DNA of 64,000 nt from Scleromitrula shiraiana (taxonomy: Eukaryota; Ascomycota; Leotiomycetes; Helotiales; Sclerotiniaceae), in assembly GCA_028455995.1 (NCBI GenBank), contig JABELC010000007.1, forward strand, positions 1,661,001-1,725,000, read 5' to 3'. The translations under genes were made by a program, and so were the position numbers. Numbering within the stretch: position 1 is the first letter of the stretch; every line of letters starts with the position of its first letter. The notes beneath the pieces are model-generated. The model saw only the letters and a program-made list of their open reading frames with translations, searched no databases and had not been told where the DNA came from. Shown here piece after piece: positions 11,190 to 23,710 of this stretch.

Positions 11190-13720
11190 TTTTATCAAAT
11201 AGATTAAATATAATAAAAAATAAATAAATGAAATGTATATAGAATCAAAAAAAAAAAGAATTAAATAAATTGATAAAAATCAATATATTTGAAATAACAA
11301 AATAAAAAAAGATTTTAATAAAAATAAATTTTTTTAAATATAAATAAATTAATAAACTCGAATATTCAAATATAAAAAACATATATTAAAAATCAAGATT
11401 TATTATATAAAGTTTTAATAATACAAAAAAATATATTATATTTATATAATTTTTAATTATATAATATTTAATTTGTTAATTAATATTAATAATTATAATT
11501 ATTATAATAATAATAAAAAGTAATAGTATATTTAATATTTATTTATATAATATTATTTAAATATATATATAAATAAATTCAAAATTCATATATTTTATTT
11601 TTATATATATAATTTTAAAAATAGAATATTTATTAAAAATTATATTTTATATAATATAATTATTATATAGAATTTCAAGAAGAAAAAATTATTAATTTAA
11701 TATATATTTAGATTATTATATTATAAAATTTAAAATAATAATATTAATATATAATCTTTATTTATTATATATATAAAAATAAAGATTCAAAATTATATCA
11801 ATATAAATAAATAATATTTTAAATATTATTTAAAAAAAATTATATTTTTATATAAAAAATAAAAGCAATTAATTAAAATATATTTATTTAAATTTAATAA
11901 TAATTTAATATTATTAAAAAGTTTAATAATTATAATAAATTAAAAACTTTGATATAAAAATATAAAATAGATTAAAAATATCAATATCGATATATATAAA
12001 ATATATAATAGATTTTAAAAAAATATAATATTAAAAAAATAATATATTATATACTATATTTATAGTGTTTATATTGCAATTTATTATTAATCTAAGATTT
12101 TATTTAATCTAATATAAATTATATAAAATATCGAATTAAATAATAAAAATATAAAAATATTTAATAAATATATATACTCGGTTAAATTAAGATTGAAGCA
12201 CGCGCAAAATAAACGAATCGCTTCAAAATCGACAATTTTATATAAAACACCTTTTGCGTCGATATAAATAAATCGATTAATTATTTATAAAATTATTTAA
12301 AATATTAAATATAGATTGTTTTTATATTAAAATATTTATTATTAAAATTTAAAGATTAAATAATGATTTTAAAATTTATAATATTTATTTAAATATAAAG
12401 TAAAAATCATATAAAAATACTATAATTTTAAATTGATTTAAATTAAGTAAATTACTATATTAAGAAATAATGAAAATATATATAAATATATAAAAGAAAA
12501 ACTTTTATTTAATATAAATATTATATATTAAAATATAATATAATAGTCTTGAAAAGTGGAAGTTTTAAAGGTATTTTTAATTTTTTAAAATTTTTAAAAA
12601 TCTTAATAATTTATTTAAATCAAAATTATATTAAATAATATTTTAATGTAATAATTATAAAGATATAAATTATTATATATAAAAATTTGAAATGATTTTA
12701 ATGATTTTTAAAAATCGAAGTTATAATGGTATTTAGTGTTTGTAAATATTATATATATTTTTTTTAATTTTATTATATTATATTTTTTATATATTTTTAA
12801 TATATATAATATTTATATTAAATAAAGATTTGTTTTTTATATATTTATATATATCTTTATTATTTCTTAATATGATAATTTATTTGATTTAAATCAAATT
12901 AAAATTATAATATTTTTATATGATTTTTACTTTATATTTAATTAAATATTATAAATTTTAAAATTATTATTTGATCTTTAAATTTTAATAATAAATATTT
13001 TAATATAAAAATAATCTATATTTAATATTTTAAATAATTCTATAAATAATTGATCAATTTATTTATATTGGCGCAAGAGGTGTTTTATATAAAATCATCG
13101 ATTTTGAGGGTTTTTCGGTAATTTGCGCGTGCTTCAATTTTAATTTAACCGAGTAATAATAAAAAAAAAACTTTATAAAAGGATTTTACTTTATATTATT
13201 TAATTTTGATACTTTTTATATATATATATTTATTAATATTTTATATATTAATAACCTTAATTTATTATTCTAAATTGAATATATTATTATATTAATAAAT
13301 AAAAGCAAAAATACAAATATTATATATTAATTTTTAATTAAATATAAATATATTATTCAGATTATATTAGTATTAAAATTTTATATAATGATTTTTAGTT
13401 TTGATTTAGTAATCACTATTAAAAGTATAATTAATAAGATTTTTGATAATTGCATTTTATTATTGATTATTTATATCGATTTATATTTTTTATTTTAATT
13501 GTTAATTAAATTTAAAATAATAATCAAAAAACGATTTATAATCAATATTATAATATTATATTAATTATATAAATATAAAAAGATTACGGAGATACAATAA
13601 ATTAATAGTAATGATAATTTAGTAAATATAATAATAAAGGTAAAGTTTTATTTAATATTAAGAAAATTTATCAATACAAACAAAATATTAATAAAAATCA
13701 ATAAATAGATTAAATATAAA
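11190..13720 (+). pseudogene. Copia RT-RNase H of copy 2, split by the fold-back element
   Basis: Aligned with 5480-7060. The start near 11250 gives the same 'KKELNK' context. The palm near 11800 again has Asn codons in place of the T-D-D pair. The RNase H half resumes at 13154 after the 977-bp insertion and keeps the end motif near 13620-13700. It has more stops than copy 1. The break inside RNase H plus the loss of the catalytic Asp residues make it a pseudogene. Confidence 0.75.
12177..13153 (+). mobile_element. Fold-back (long terminal inverted repeat) DNA element, copy 1
   Basis: A 977-bp element with ends CTCGGTTAAATT and AATTTAACCGAG, flanked by TA on both sides. The two arms, about 350 bp each, are inverted copies of each other, leaving about 250 bp of non-palindromic centre. 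The tips are not fully identical: the left one reads GCACGCGCAAAATAAACG, the inverted right one GCACGCGCAAATTACCG. I find no coding remnant inside, so it is non-autonomous. TA flanks are compatible with the Tc1/mariner target, but TA is so common here that the superfamily stays open. It interrupts the RNase H of Copia copy 2; copy 1 shows the uninterrupted site near 6488. Confidence 0.85.
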
Positions 13721-14061
13721 AAAGAATTTTGATTTTTTTCTTTGTTTATCTTTTAAAAAACAATTAAATAATAATCAATACTATTTATTTAATTTATATA
13801 TGATTATTATAAAGTAAAATAATAAAATATATAATATAAAAAATAACAATAATATAAAATAATGATAATATATAATTTAAATCATATTTATCCCAATTTA
13901 ACATTAAAATATTATATTGCATATAAACAAATTATAAAGATTTTAAAAAAATAAAAGGTTAAAAAAAGTTTATTTTATTTTTATTTTATATAGATAATTC
14001 ATAATTTTTATAAAATTTAATTTTTTATATATATAATATTAGATTTTTAAAAAGTTATCAA

Positions 14062-14221
14062 TATCTATATAATCAAATATATAACCTTATATCATATACC
14101 TATTGAGGAAATATATATTTTTGATGGTGTATAATACTTTTTTTGAATTTTTTGAATATATAAATATAAATAAGAGATTACCTGTATTATATAGTTCTAT
14201 ATCCCTGGAGTCAAACAAACA
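14062..14221 (+). repeat. Copia family 1 LTR, 3' LTR of copy 2
   Basis: A full 160-bp LTR in the same orientation as 7405-7564. It begins TATCTATATAATCAA and ends GGAGTCAAACAAACA. It keeps more G and C than its partners (for example 'cctggagtc'). It marks the right end of the tandem Copia array. The base at 14222 starts unrelated sequence. Confidence 0.9.
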
Positions 14222-14898
14222 TATATAAAATAATTTTTATTTGATAAATTTTTATTAATTAACGAATTATAATCAATTTTTATTAACATAAAAAGCTTTG
14301 ATATATATTAGAATAATTTTAATTATTATAGTTAGATAAGGATTATTTTGATTTGATAACTTGAATTGTATAGAAACTTTGTACTAGTTAATAACTAGAA
14401 ATAAAAAATAAAAATGAAATAATTTCGAAAGATAAAATTATTGTAAATAATTTAAAGTTGAAAAATTGATTTAATTTTATAAATATAAAAAAGCTTATCA
14501 AAAGATTTACTATTATAAATTTATAGAATAATTAATCTAGACCCAGATTTATAGTATTTAAAATCATTAAATTAAAAAATTTTATATTAAAAATTGATTT
14601 GCTTTGAATCAAAACAGACATACAAATGAACATATCAAAAATAATCTTAAATATATATTACTAGTAAATTGAAATTTGAATTTTTAAATAAATTTGAAAA
14701 AGAAGTTAAATATATATATCTTTAAAAAAATTAAAATAAAGGTTTAAACTTTCATTTTAATAAATCAATTTGAATTGTTTTTTGAATATTTAATAATAAT
14801 TATAGAAACTTTATATATATATATTTCTTTTATACTTATTATATATAATATCTTTTATATCATTATTCATAAATACTTCTTTATTAATATATTTAATA
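14222..14898. other. AT-rich stretch between the Copia array and the gag-like remnant
   Basis: I see no gene. The stretch is slightly richer in G and C than the Copia copies and may be the leader of the gag-bearing element that follows, but I cannot show an LTR end or a primer-binding site in it. Confidence 0.4.
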
Positions 14899-16120
14899 AT
14901 GATTAATTCTATTACAAATATAATCAAAAACAATGAAGAACAAACTTAAATAAATCTTTTAGACTTTATCAAAATCTTTAAAGAATATATAAAAAAAAAG
15001 AAAATAATAATATTACTAAAAGTTATTATATTTTGAATAATCAATTTATAATTTATTATAAGATTTGAAATCATTAATTTACAAAACATTATAAATAATA
15101 TCGAAATAAAAATGCAAAATCTAATTCAAATTGAAATTAAAATTATATTAATTAAAACTAATAAAAAATTGATTCAATTATTTATTCTAATCTCTATTAA
15201 TATCTTTTTTAATCTTTATTATAATTATTATATCTTAAATAAATATCATTAAAAATAACTCAATCAATTAATTGAATAAATTAATTAGATTAAAAAAATT
15301 GGAATTACATATAATAATTTAAAAAAAAACATTTTTTAAATATTTTTAAATTTATTTTTAATAAAAAGATTGATATTTAAAACTAATAATTTCAAAATTT
15401 CAAAATTTTATTATAATAACAATAAAAATTAATATTTTATCACATAGATTATTTTATATATTTAAATTTCAATTAAATTATAAATTACAAATTTTGAAGA
15501 AAAGATTTTCAAAAAATAAACAAAAAATTAAAAAAATATTATTAAATAAAATGGATTTCTATATTCTAAAATTCAATATTTTTTATTGCAAATATTATAT
15601 ATAATTATCAAAATAACTTTTTGAAAAATAAAGGTTTTAAATTTATATTTAAAATAATTTTATATATTAATAAACAAAGAATTAAAAAAATGCTATCAAT
15701 CATTCAAGTTTATTTATTAAATATATAGTTATTTATTATGAATTTTATAATCAAACACTAATTTTTTAATAATATCTTTTAATATTAAAAAAAATCATTA
15801 TAAGAGAAATCAATAAATTTTGAAATTTTAAAATTCTATAATATATATTTAATGAAAATTAAAGAGCAAATATTAAATTGTAGTTGATCTATTTATATAA
15901 TTAATTTGAAAAATTAATTATCAATATAACATTATTTTTTATTAATTAATTCATTTAAACAAAAAATAAAAATCAAAGATATATATAATTTTTTTTAATA
16001 TAAAAAAAATATTTAATTATATTATTAAAAATTAATAATAAAGAATTTTGAAAAAATTGAAACTTTTGATAAGTTTAATTATATAAATAAAATTATTTTT
16101 GATAAATAATTATAAAAGAT
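14899..16120 (+). pseudogene. Gypsy-type gag remnant
   Basis: A reading on + starting with 'MINSITNIIKNNEEQT' (14899) and continuing in the same frame through 'RFEIINLQNIINNIEIKM' (15061) to about 15690 has few stops, nearly all TAA or TAG where Gln is likely. Around 15380-15450 'KFYYNNNKNQYFITQI' resembles the P-x-P-F-x-G-N-x-K-x-x-x-F-x-T-Q-I capsid start of fungal Gypsy Gag. In another frame near 16041, 'IETFDKFNYINKIIFD' resembles the later E-T-F-x-E-F-x-x-x-x-I-x-I-D block. At least one frameshift therefore separates them. No RT follows on + before the next repeat unit, so the element is incomplete or was gag-only. The assignment rests on short motifs. Confidence 0.4.
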
Positions 16121-16619
16121 GAATTTGATCAATATATAGATATTTTAAAATAATTACATTTTTTATTTTGTTTTTAATTTTTATATAAAATCATTATTGA
16201 TATTCAAATATAAAATTGTTTTTATATATTAATAACATTATTTTTGTGATTTTTTTTATATTGTTTTAGAACAATAAAGTTATTTTTAAAAAGAACTTTT
16301 TATTTTATATATCAAAAAAAAGCTAAGAATAGAATATAATTTGTTCTTAATAAAATATAATGATTTGATTTTATTCAAAATAATGATATTAAATTTGTTA
16401 TTATTTTCTTTAATTAAAAAAAATTATAACTAAAAAACTTAATATATTAATTAAATATATAATTAAATATAGATTTAATGTATAAAAAATATATATAAAT
16501 ATATGAATTATTTAAATAAAATTAATTTTGTAACATATAACTAAATTTGTTAATATTTAAAAAAGATTAAATATATAGATTATTCAATTTTATATAATAT
16601 GTATAATCAATATAATAAA

Positions 16620-16695
16620 TTATATCATCGACACTCCCTCGGATCAATCCGTCAATTCTATTTTGCTCTTTGAGAAAAAGACACATGATATTTAA
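16620..16695. other. GC-richer island in AT-rich DNA
   Basis: The stretch containing 'actccctcggatcaatccg' stands out from its surroundings. It lies between the gag-like remnant and repeat unit D1. It contains no frame I recognise and I find no inverted partner in the window. It may be a piece of an element that escaped mutation. Confidence 0.5.
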
Positions 16696-17896
16696 TCTTA
16701 ATTAATAAAATATCGAAATAAAAAGAAACAAGAAACTATTTAAACAAATAATTAATTGCTAATTTTTTCATAAAAGAATTTATCTAAATATATTTACATC
16801 CATAAATGAAATTCAAAGAAGTTTAATTAATATTAATATTATTTTATATAATTACAATTTAAAATTAAAAAAATATTAATTAATATAATATAAACTTTTT
16901 AATAATTATATATAATAATAAATTAAAACGATTTATTTATATAATTGAAATAATAAATCGAATTATTCAATTAGAAATTTATTTTTAGATATATTTAAAT
17001 AATTAAGTTAAATTATTTAAATTAAAAGTTTTATTAAATAATCTTAAACAAAATTAATAAATCAAAACTATAAGAATAATAAAATAAATTAAAATATAGA
17101 AAATCAAGATTTTGTTTTATTAATTGTTTAATTATATTGATATTATAAATAATAAAAAGATTAATAAATTTATTAAATTTATTATATAAGAATACTTTAA
17201 TTTAAATATAATTAATTTTATTGTAATTAATGTAAAAATTCATCAATTTAATTAATATAAATAAAAATTCAAATTAAAAACAAAAAAAATAATCTATAAT
17301 AATATATCTAATTAAAAAAGTTAAATATAAAATTCTTTTATTTAAAAATATAAAATTAAAAATTAAAGATATATTATTTTAATCAAAATTATAATATAAA
17401 TATATGAAATCATATTTATTTAAATTAAAATATATTTTGAATAATTATTATATATATCAAAAAAAGAAATTTCAAAATATTTATTATTAAGATATTAAGA
17501 ATATTTAAAAACTCAAAAAAAGTTAAATAATGTAAAAATATATAAAAATCAAACTAAAAAAACAAACATAAGACTTTTTTTAAATATAAAAATTAAAATA
17601 AAATATATTATAAAATAGATTCAAAAAATAAAGATAAGTATTAAGTTATAATATTTAAAAAAAAAGAAATTAAGAAAAAAGAAATAAATAATAGTAGTAA
17701 ATAAAAAATTATAAAAGATTAAAAAAAAATGAAATTGAAATTGTTTTTTTATTTTTTTTTTCAAAACTCAATTTTTAATCTTTTTCTAAAACATATTGAT
17801 TATGAAAATACAAATCTAAAATCATTAAAATATCAAGCCTTGATAATTTTATATAGTTAATGATTGAAATAGAACTTCAAACCGAAAAGAAATATA
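16696..17896 (+). repeat. Repeat unit D, copy 1 (LTR-like, about 1.2 kb)
   Basis: A long non-coding unit that recurs at 18240-19408, 24600-24890 plus 30687-31637, 38840-39275 (partial) and in reverse at 37588-38830. All copies share the same terminal 130 bp: a C-rich/T-rich stretch, then 'TTTTATATAGTTAATGATTG' and a final 'TTCAAACC'. The sequences beyond that point differ from copy to copy, which marks it as an element end. Upstream, the gag-like C-terminus is shared between copies 1 and 3. It could be the LTR of the gag-bearing element, but the other boundary and the TG...CA ends are not secure. Confidence 0.55.
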
Positions 17897-18239
17897 TAGT
17901 AAATTATAATCTGATAATTTAAACAAAAAATCATTTAAATTCAATAGAAGTTTTATAATAATTTTAAAATCTAAAACTATATAGAATTTTCAAAACTTTT
18001 TACATTATTATCTTAATTATAGAAATTAAACTAAATTTAATTTTATTTAAAATTATATTGAATTATGATTTTAAAAAATAATAATATTTAAGTATTGAAA
18101 AAAATCATTCCATTGATTTAATTTTAATCAAAAAAGAATTTTATGAACTAAAAAATAAAATTATTAACTTTTATTCATCATAATAGATAATTAGAATGTT
18201 TGATAAATTTCAGTTTGATTATTATGTTTTAAATGAAAT
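17897..18239. other. Spacer between repeat units D1 and D2
   Basis: AT-rich sequence with short readable frames on + but no motif I can name. It may be leader or gag sequence following an LTR-like unit, which is inference only. Confidence 0.3.
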
Positions 18240-19408
18240 TTATTAATGTTAATCGATTTTTTAAAAAAAATGTATATTATATTTTATTTTCATTAATAAA
18301 ATATTAAAAGAATATTCTTTAAATAATTTATTTATTATATGTTTTTTATTGAATTTATTTATCTTAGTGTTTTAATTTTCAAATATAAAAGTAAAAAGAA
18401 TTTAATAAATATTAATATTATTCTATATAACTATATTTAGAAATTAGAAAGCTTTAATCACTTCAATTTAAGTTTTTTTAAAATTATATATAATAAACAG
18501 TTTATTTAAATTATTTAAATAATTAAAATATTTCATTATATTGTGAAATCAAAAGCTTATTTCACACTATTATTTAATAGTCAAATAGAATTATTAAAAT
18601 TAAATAGTTTTATTAAATAATTCAAAACAAGATTAATAAACTAAAATTATTAAAATTATAAAGCAAATTTAAACAAAAAAAAGTTTTCTTGATATTTTAA
18701 AAAACCAAAAAATTAATAAATCAATAAGATTAATATAATAATATAACGATATTTAAATATAAATATGATTAATTTTACAATGATTAAAATTAAAGCTAAT
18801 TAATAAAATCGATATGAATAAAATTGAAAATTGAAATTCAAAAAGTTATATTATAATAATTTGTTTAAATAAAAGATAAATAAAAAAGCTTTATTCAACA
18901 ATATAAAATTAAAACTTAAGATTGAAATATCAATATATTACATTATATTTATTCAAATTAAGGATTATTTTAATAATTGATATATATATAAAGAACTTTT
19001 TTTTGAAATATTTAAAGATTAAGAATACATTTAGCAAGTTTAATAAATATAAAAAATAGATTTAAAGAGCAAATATAAAATCCTTTTTAGATATAAAAAC
19101 TACAATAATAATAATAATAAAATTATAGCATTGGAAATGAACAAGAAATCAACTTGAATATAAAAAATAATAAAAACGATGAATATTATTAATAAACAAA
19201 AATATCATTTTAAAAAGAAAACATAAAATATTCAAATGAAAAGATGAAATTGAAATAATTATTTTTCTTTTTTGTTTATATTAAAATTAAACCTTTAATC
19301 CCTCTTTGGAAATATATTGCACCCACAAAAATTTGTAAATGGAATCATCAACATATTGAATCTGGATAATTTTATATAGTCAATGATTGAAACAAGATTT
19401 TAAGCCCC
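18240..19408 (+). repeat. Repeat unit D, copy 2
   Basis: Aligned with 16696-17896 in the same orientation. Its last 140 bp are the best preserved of the family ('cctttaatccctctttgg', 'ttgcacccac', 'tcaatgattgaaacaag', 'taagccccctgtca'), with many C residues that are T in the other copies. The left boundary is approximate. Confidence 0.5.
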
Positions 19409-19479
19409 CTGTCAAAAAAATTATTATTAAATTACCTACTTGTAAATCATTTTTGTTTTCAGATTTTAACTTTTTAAAT

Positions 19480-20100
19480 TATATTGTTTTCATTAAATAA
19501 ATTTTAAATATTGATATTAATATTATTTAATATTTAATATTTTTAAATTCTCTTTATTCAATTATATTCTAATTTATCTTGTATACATTATTATCAATTC
19601 TATTTTATCTAATTCTATAATAATCTATATCTTTAGTCTATTTTAAGAAATTCGTTTTTTTAGATGATGTTTCAACTTTATTGTATCTTTATGTTGATTA
19701 TTGTTTTTATTTTTGTTTTTATTATGATTTTTTGATTTATTAATTTGTTTTTTATATATTATTATATAATATATTAATTGGTATTTTATTTTAAATATTA
19801 ATCTTATTATTATATACTTTTTTCTAAATTATAAACATTTATTGATTTCTTCATTTATTATCTTAGATTTCTATATTTGTTAATAATCTTTAAAAATTTC
19901 ATGTTATACATTTTATATTTTATCAATAATCGATTTTTCATTTTTTTATATATTTATAAAAATTGAATCTCTTTTTATAAACTATATAAAATCAACTTTA
20001 ATTTTATATATCATTTTCAATATACACTTTTAATTTTAGTTTTAAAATTCAATAATATTGTTAAAATACTATTTAGATCTTGTATTATATTAATATCTTA
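19480..20100 (-). pseudogene. Possible Gypsy gag C-terminal remnant
   Basis: On - this region reads with only scattered stops and gives an Asn/Lys/His-rich stretch, 'NKNKNKNNNQHKDTIKLKHH', near 19690-19760. Fungal Gypsy Gag proteins often have an N/R/Q-rich tail ending in a D-x-M-x-L-D-type motif before the zinc knuckle, and this fits in composition. I could not align a zinc knuckle. Orientation is opposite to the gag remnants at 14899 and 23690 and to repeat D2 next to it, so it belongs to a separate insertion or an inverted piece. Confidence 0.25.
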
Positions 20101-22560
20101 ATTAATGAAAAAAGATAAAATTAAATTGAACATAATTCTCTTTTTTAATAACATTTTTAAACAATAAACTAATTTAAATTAACACAAATTTTATAATTTG
20201 CAAATATTTAACTCATGTTCATTTTAATTTATAAAAAGCTAAAAACTTTTATCAAAAGAAAATTCTAACAATAATGATTATTCAGAAATATTAATCTTTT
20301 TCTAAAAATATTCTATTATAATTAAAAAAATAATATTGAATTTATAATATTTAAAAAAGAAGTTATTTAAGTTAACAATTAAAATCTTTTTTAATAATAT
20401 TGAAAAGTTTAATATATATAATAAAATTTTAAATTAAAATATGATTTTTTAATTTTTATTATTATTATATAATTTTTTTATAATATTTAAAACTAGTTTA
20501 TTTATAAAACTAGATAAAAAAATTATAAATATATATTTAAAATACTTTATTAAAAATAATTTTTTAAAAGAAATAATTTATTTAAATAATATTGATATTT
20601 GATAATCAATTATTTATAATAATTATCATAAAAATCAATAAAATTTTTTAAATTAAAATCAATTATCTTTTTTTGATTAAAATTAATTTTTTTGATTAAA
20701 ATTCTTTATTTCAATTTATTTATAAAAATAAAAATATAATTTTAATAGAATTATATAATTTCTTTAAAAAATTATTTAATATTATAATTTTTAATTTTTG
20801 TTTTTTTATATAATTCTTTTTTATTTATTATTAATATTTTTATTATTAATATATTTATTATAAATTATTTATTTACTGTTATATTAATAAATATTTATTT
20901 TAATTTTTTCAAATTTAATTTTAATTATAATTCTTTTTATAGTATTATAATAAATAAAATTATGTTTTTAAATTAAAAAATATATATCAAATGAAAATAT
21001 TTTAAAAATAGACAGAATTATATTTTTATAGATATTAATTAAATAAAATTTAATTTATATTTAAAAAATAATATTTTTAATAATAATTTATAAAAAAAAT
21101 ATTAAAAAAAATCAATTCTTTTTAATTTTTTAATTTATAAATCAAAATCATTAAATTATTTAAATAATTATTTATTTTTAATTTTAAATAATATATATAT
21201 AACTTTAAATTTATAATCTTTTAGATGAATATTTATATTTATTTTATTTTTAATAATAAATTTAATTTTATAAATGTTAATAAAAATAACAAAATTTTTA
21301 AAAGAGTTTATTTATATTATGAAATTTCTAATATTATATAATTAATAATTAAATTTAATAAAATATATAAAATAAAATTTTTTTTATAATAAATCTTTAC
21401 ATTAAATAAATATTCTTTAATTATTTTATTTTTAAAAAAATTTAAATATTCTTTATTTTAAAAATCAATTTTTATTTTATATTTATTTTTAAAATATTTT
21501 TTGATATTATATTTTATAAATTATAACTTTATTTTTTTGAATTTTTTAAAAAATTATAAATTAAAAATAAAAAAACTTTAAATTAATATTTTAAAAAAAA
21601 TACAAAATAATAATTAATTATTTTTTTTTTACTTTTTATTAAAGTTATTTTTTAATTTTTATTTCAAATTTTAAAAATCTATATTTAATATTATAAAAAA
21701 CTTTTTTATATTTATTAATATATAATATTATTTTTATTAATCTTTTAATAAATCTAATTTATATTTAATAATTTCTTTTTAATTTTATATCAATTTAATA
21801 TATAATATAATTTATTATTTTTTAATAATTAAATTTATTATTAAGTCAAAAATTCAAAAAATTAATTTTATAAAAAAGAATTTTAATTTTAATTTTTTAA
21901 TTTATTATATTAAATAAATCTATATATTATATTATTATATTTATTTTTTTAAAACTTTATAAAAAATTATAAAATATAATAAAAAGAATTTATTAAAAAA
22001 AAATAAAAATAAAAATGTTTTTTATTTATAAATTTTTTTAAATTTCTTTAGATTTTTTAAAAATTATTTATTTATTAATTTATAAAATTAATAAATATAA
22101 AATCAATTATAAATTTATTATTTTTTAAAAAATATTTTTAATTTTATATTATTTAATTTAAATTTATTTCTTTTTATATTTAAATTAATTTTAAAAATAT
22201 AAATAAATTTTTATATTTTATAGTATTTAATTATTATGATAAAAATATTAATATTTTAAAATTATTATTTAATTTTATTTTCTTAATTATTATATTATTT
22301 TTGAATATTAAATTTATTAATTTATTAATTAAAATAATTTCAATTATATTTATAAAAATTTATAATATAAAAAAATCTAATTTTGATTTCTTTTCTTTCA
22401 AATTATAAAGTTTCATATAATATATTTCTATAATTTTTCAAAATTTTAAAAATGATAATTTTTAGAATATTAAAATATTTTAGATTTATATTAATTAAAA
22501 ATTAAATATGAATTTTATAAAAGTAAATTCAAATAAATATTTAAACTTTTTAAATAAAAT
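20101..22560. other. AT-only stretch with no identifiable gene
   Basis: Almost pure A and T with frequent stops in all frames. I see no LTR, inverted repeat or protein motif. It is probably an old transposon internal region mutated beyond recognition. Confidence 0.5.
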
Positions 22561-22569
22561 ATATTAAGA

Positions 22570-22684
22570 ATAATAAAACTATTATAATAAAAAATATTTA
22601 TATATAATTGTTTTAATATATATTAAATAATAAAACTATTATAATAAAAAATATTTATATATAATTGTTTTAATATATATTAAA
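22570..22684. repeat. 57-bp direct tandem duplication
   Basis: The unit beginning TAATAAAACTATTATAATAA and ending in a run of TA dinucleotides occurs twice in a row without difference. The perfect identity shows a recent duplication compared with the surrounding decay. Confidence 0.85.
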
Positions 22685-23624
22685 TAATAAATATATTATT
22701 TTTATATAATTATTGATCTAATTATTATTCAAAAATCTCTATAATAATTTTAAAGAAAACCCTTTCTTTAATATTTTTTATATTTTTCAATTAATTCAAA
22801 AGTAAGTTTATATTTATTAAAAAAATATTACATGAAATTTCGATAAATTCTTATTAGTTAATTATCATCTTATCTGTTGATTTTCCTTATTTAAAAAATC
22901 ATTTTTAAATCAAAATAAGTATTTATAATAATATTAAACATTAGATTTTAAATTGTTATTGAACTTTTTTTTATATGATTATCCTAGTATCACTTCAATT
23001 TTATATTTACATATAATTTTGATATTTTTATAATATAATTTAAATCGATTATTATAATAACAATTTATAGTTTCTTTTTTAAAGAAATTGTAATTTTTAA
23101 CTTTCTTTATCAAAGATAATAATTAAACTCTATTTAATATAAATGTGATTTTATATTTATATGTTCATTTAAAACATTTATCATATATTCTTTTTAAAAT
23201 GTAATAAACCTTTTTTTTTGAATTAATGTATTAATATTATTGATACAGATTTTTATATTTATTTATTAATTTATCATTATCTATACTTTAATTGATTTAT
23301 TATTATAAATTAAAATAAAAACATAAAAGTCAATAAAAGTCTTTAAAAGAATATTATTATATATTAATATTTATGAATCAATATATTTATTTATCTAAAT
23401 ATTATTAAAATAATTAATTGAAGACTTATGAAATGCATTATTTAATTTAAACAAAATCATTTTTGTTTGTAAAATTTATTATGTTGATGGTTTTATTATT
23501 ATCAAAGTTTTTAAAAATTTAAATAAAATATTAAACAACATTATTAATTATCTAATTTTCTTTAATTTTTCTTTGATTTTAATAATAGAATTATATAAAT
23601 CTTTATAAATTATTATAAGTAATA

Positions 23625-23710
23625 ATTACAAATCAGCGGCAGACTCAAGAAGTCGGTTATTGACGTAATGATATTCTTTATAAACGAAATCTAGTTGAAT
23701 AAAGAATTTG
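23625..23710. other. GC-richer island ahead of a gag-like tail
   Basis: The stretch with 'cagcggcagactcaagaagt' and 'cggttattgacgtaatg' retains CpG and CpA sites unlike its neighbours. No frame or family recognised. It precedes sequence that aligns with 15960-16100 (gag-like). Confidence 0.45.

Larger units (their letters stand above)
7565..14061 (+). mobile_element. Ty1/copia retrotransposon copy 2, internal region with nested fold-back element
   Basis: Same element as copy 1, closely alignable along its length. The first 1.5 kb of copy 1's internal region is missing: the sequence right after the LTR (7565) corresponds to about 1632 in copy 1. The gag-like repeat is at 8005-8385. The RT region runs from about 11190 and is split at 12177-13153 by a fold-back element; RNase H resumes at 13154 and ends near 13720. 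A 10-bp tandem expansion sits at 11031-11130. The loss of the leader and of the normal primer-binding position means this copy could not have been mobile in its present form. Confidence 0.85.
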
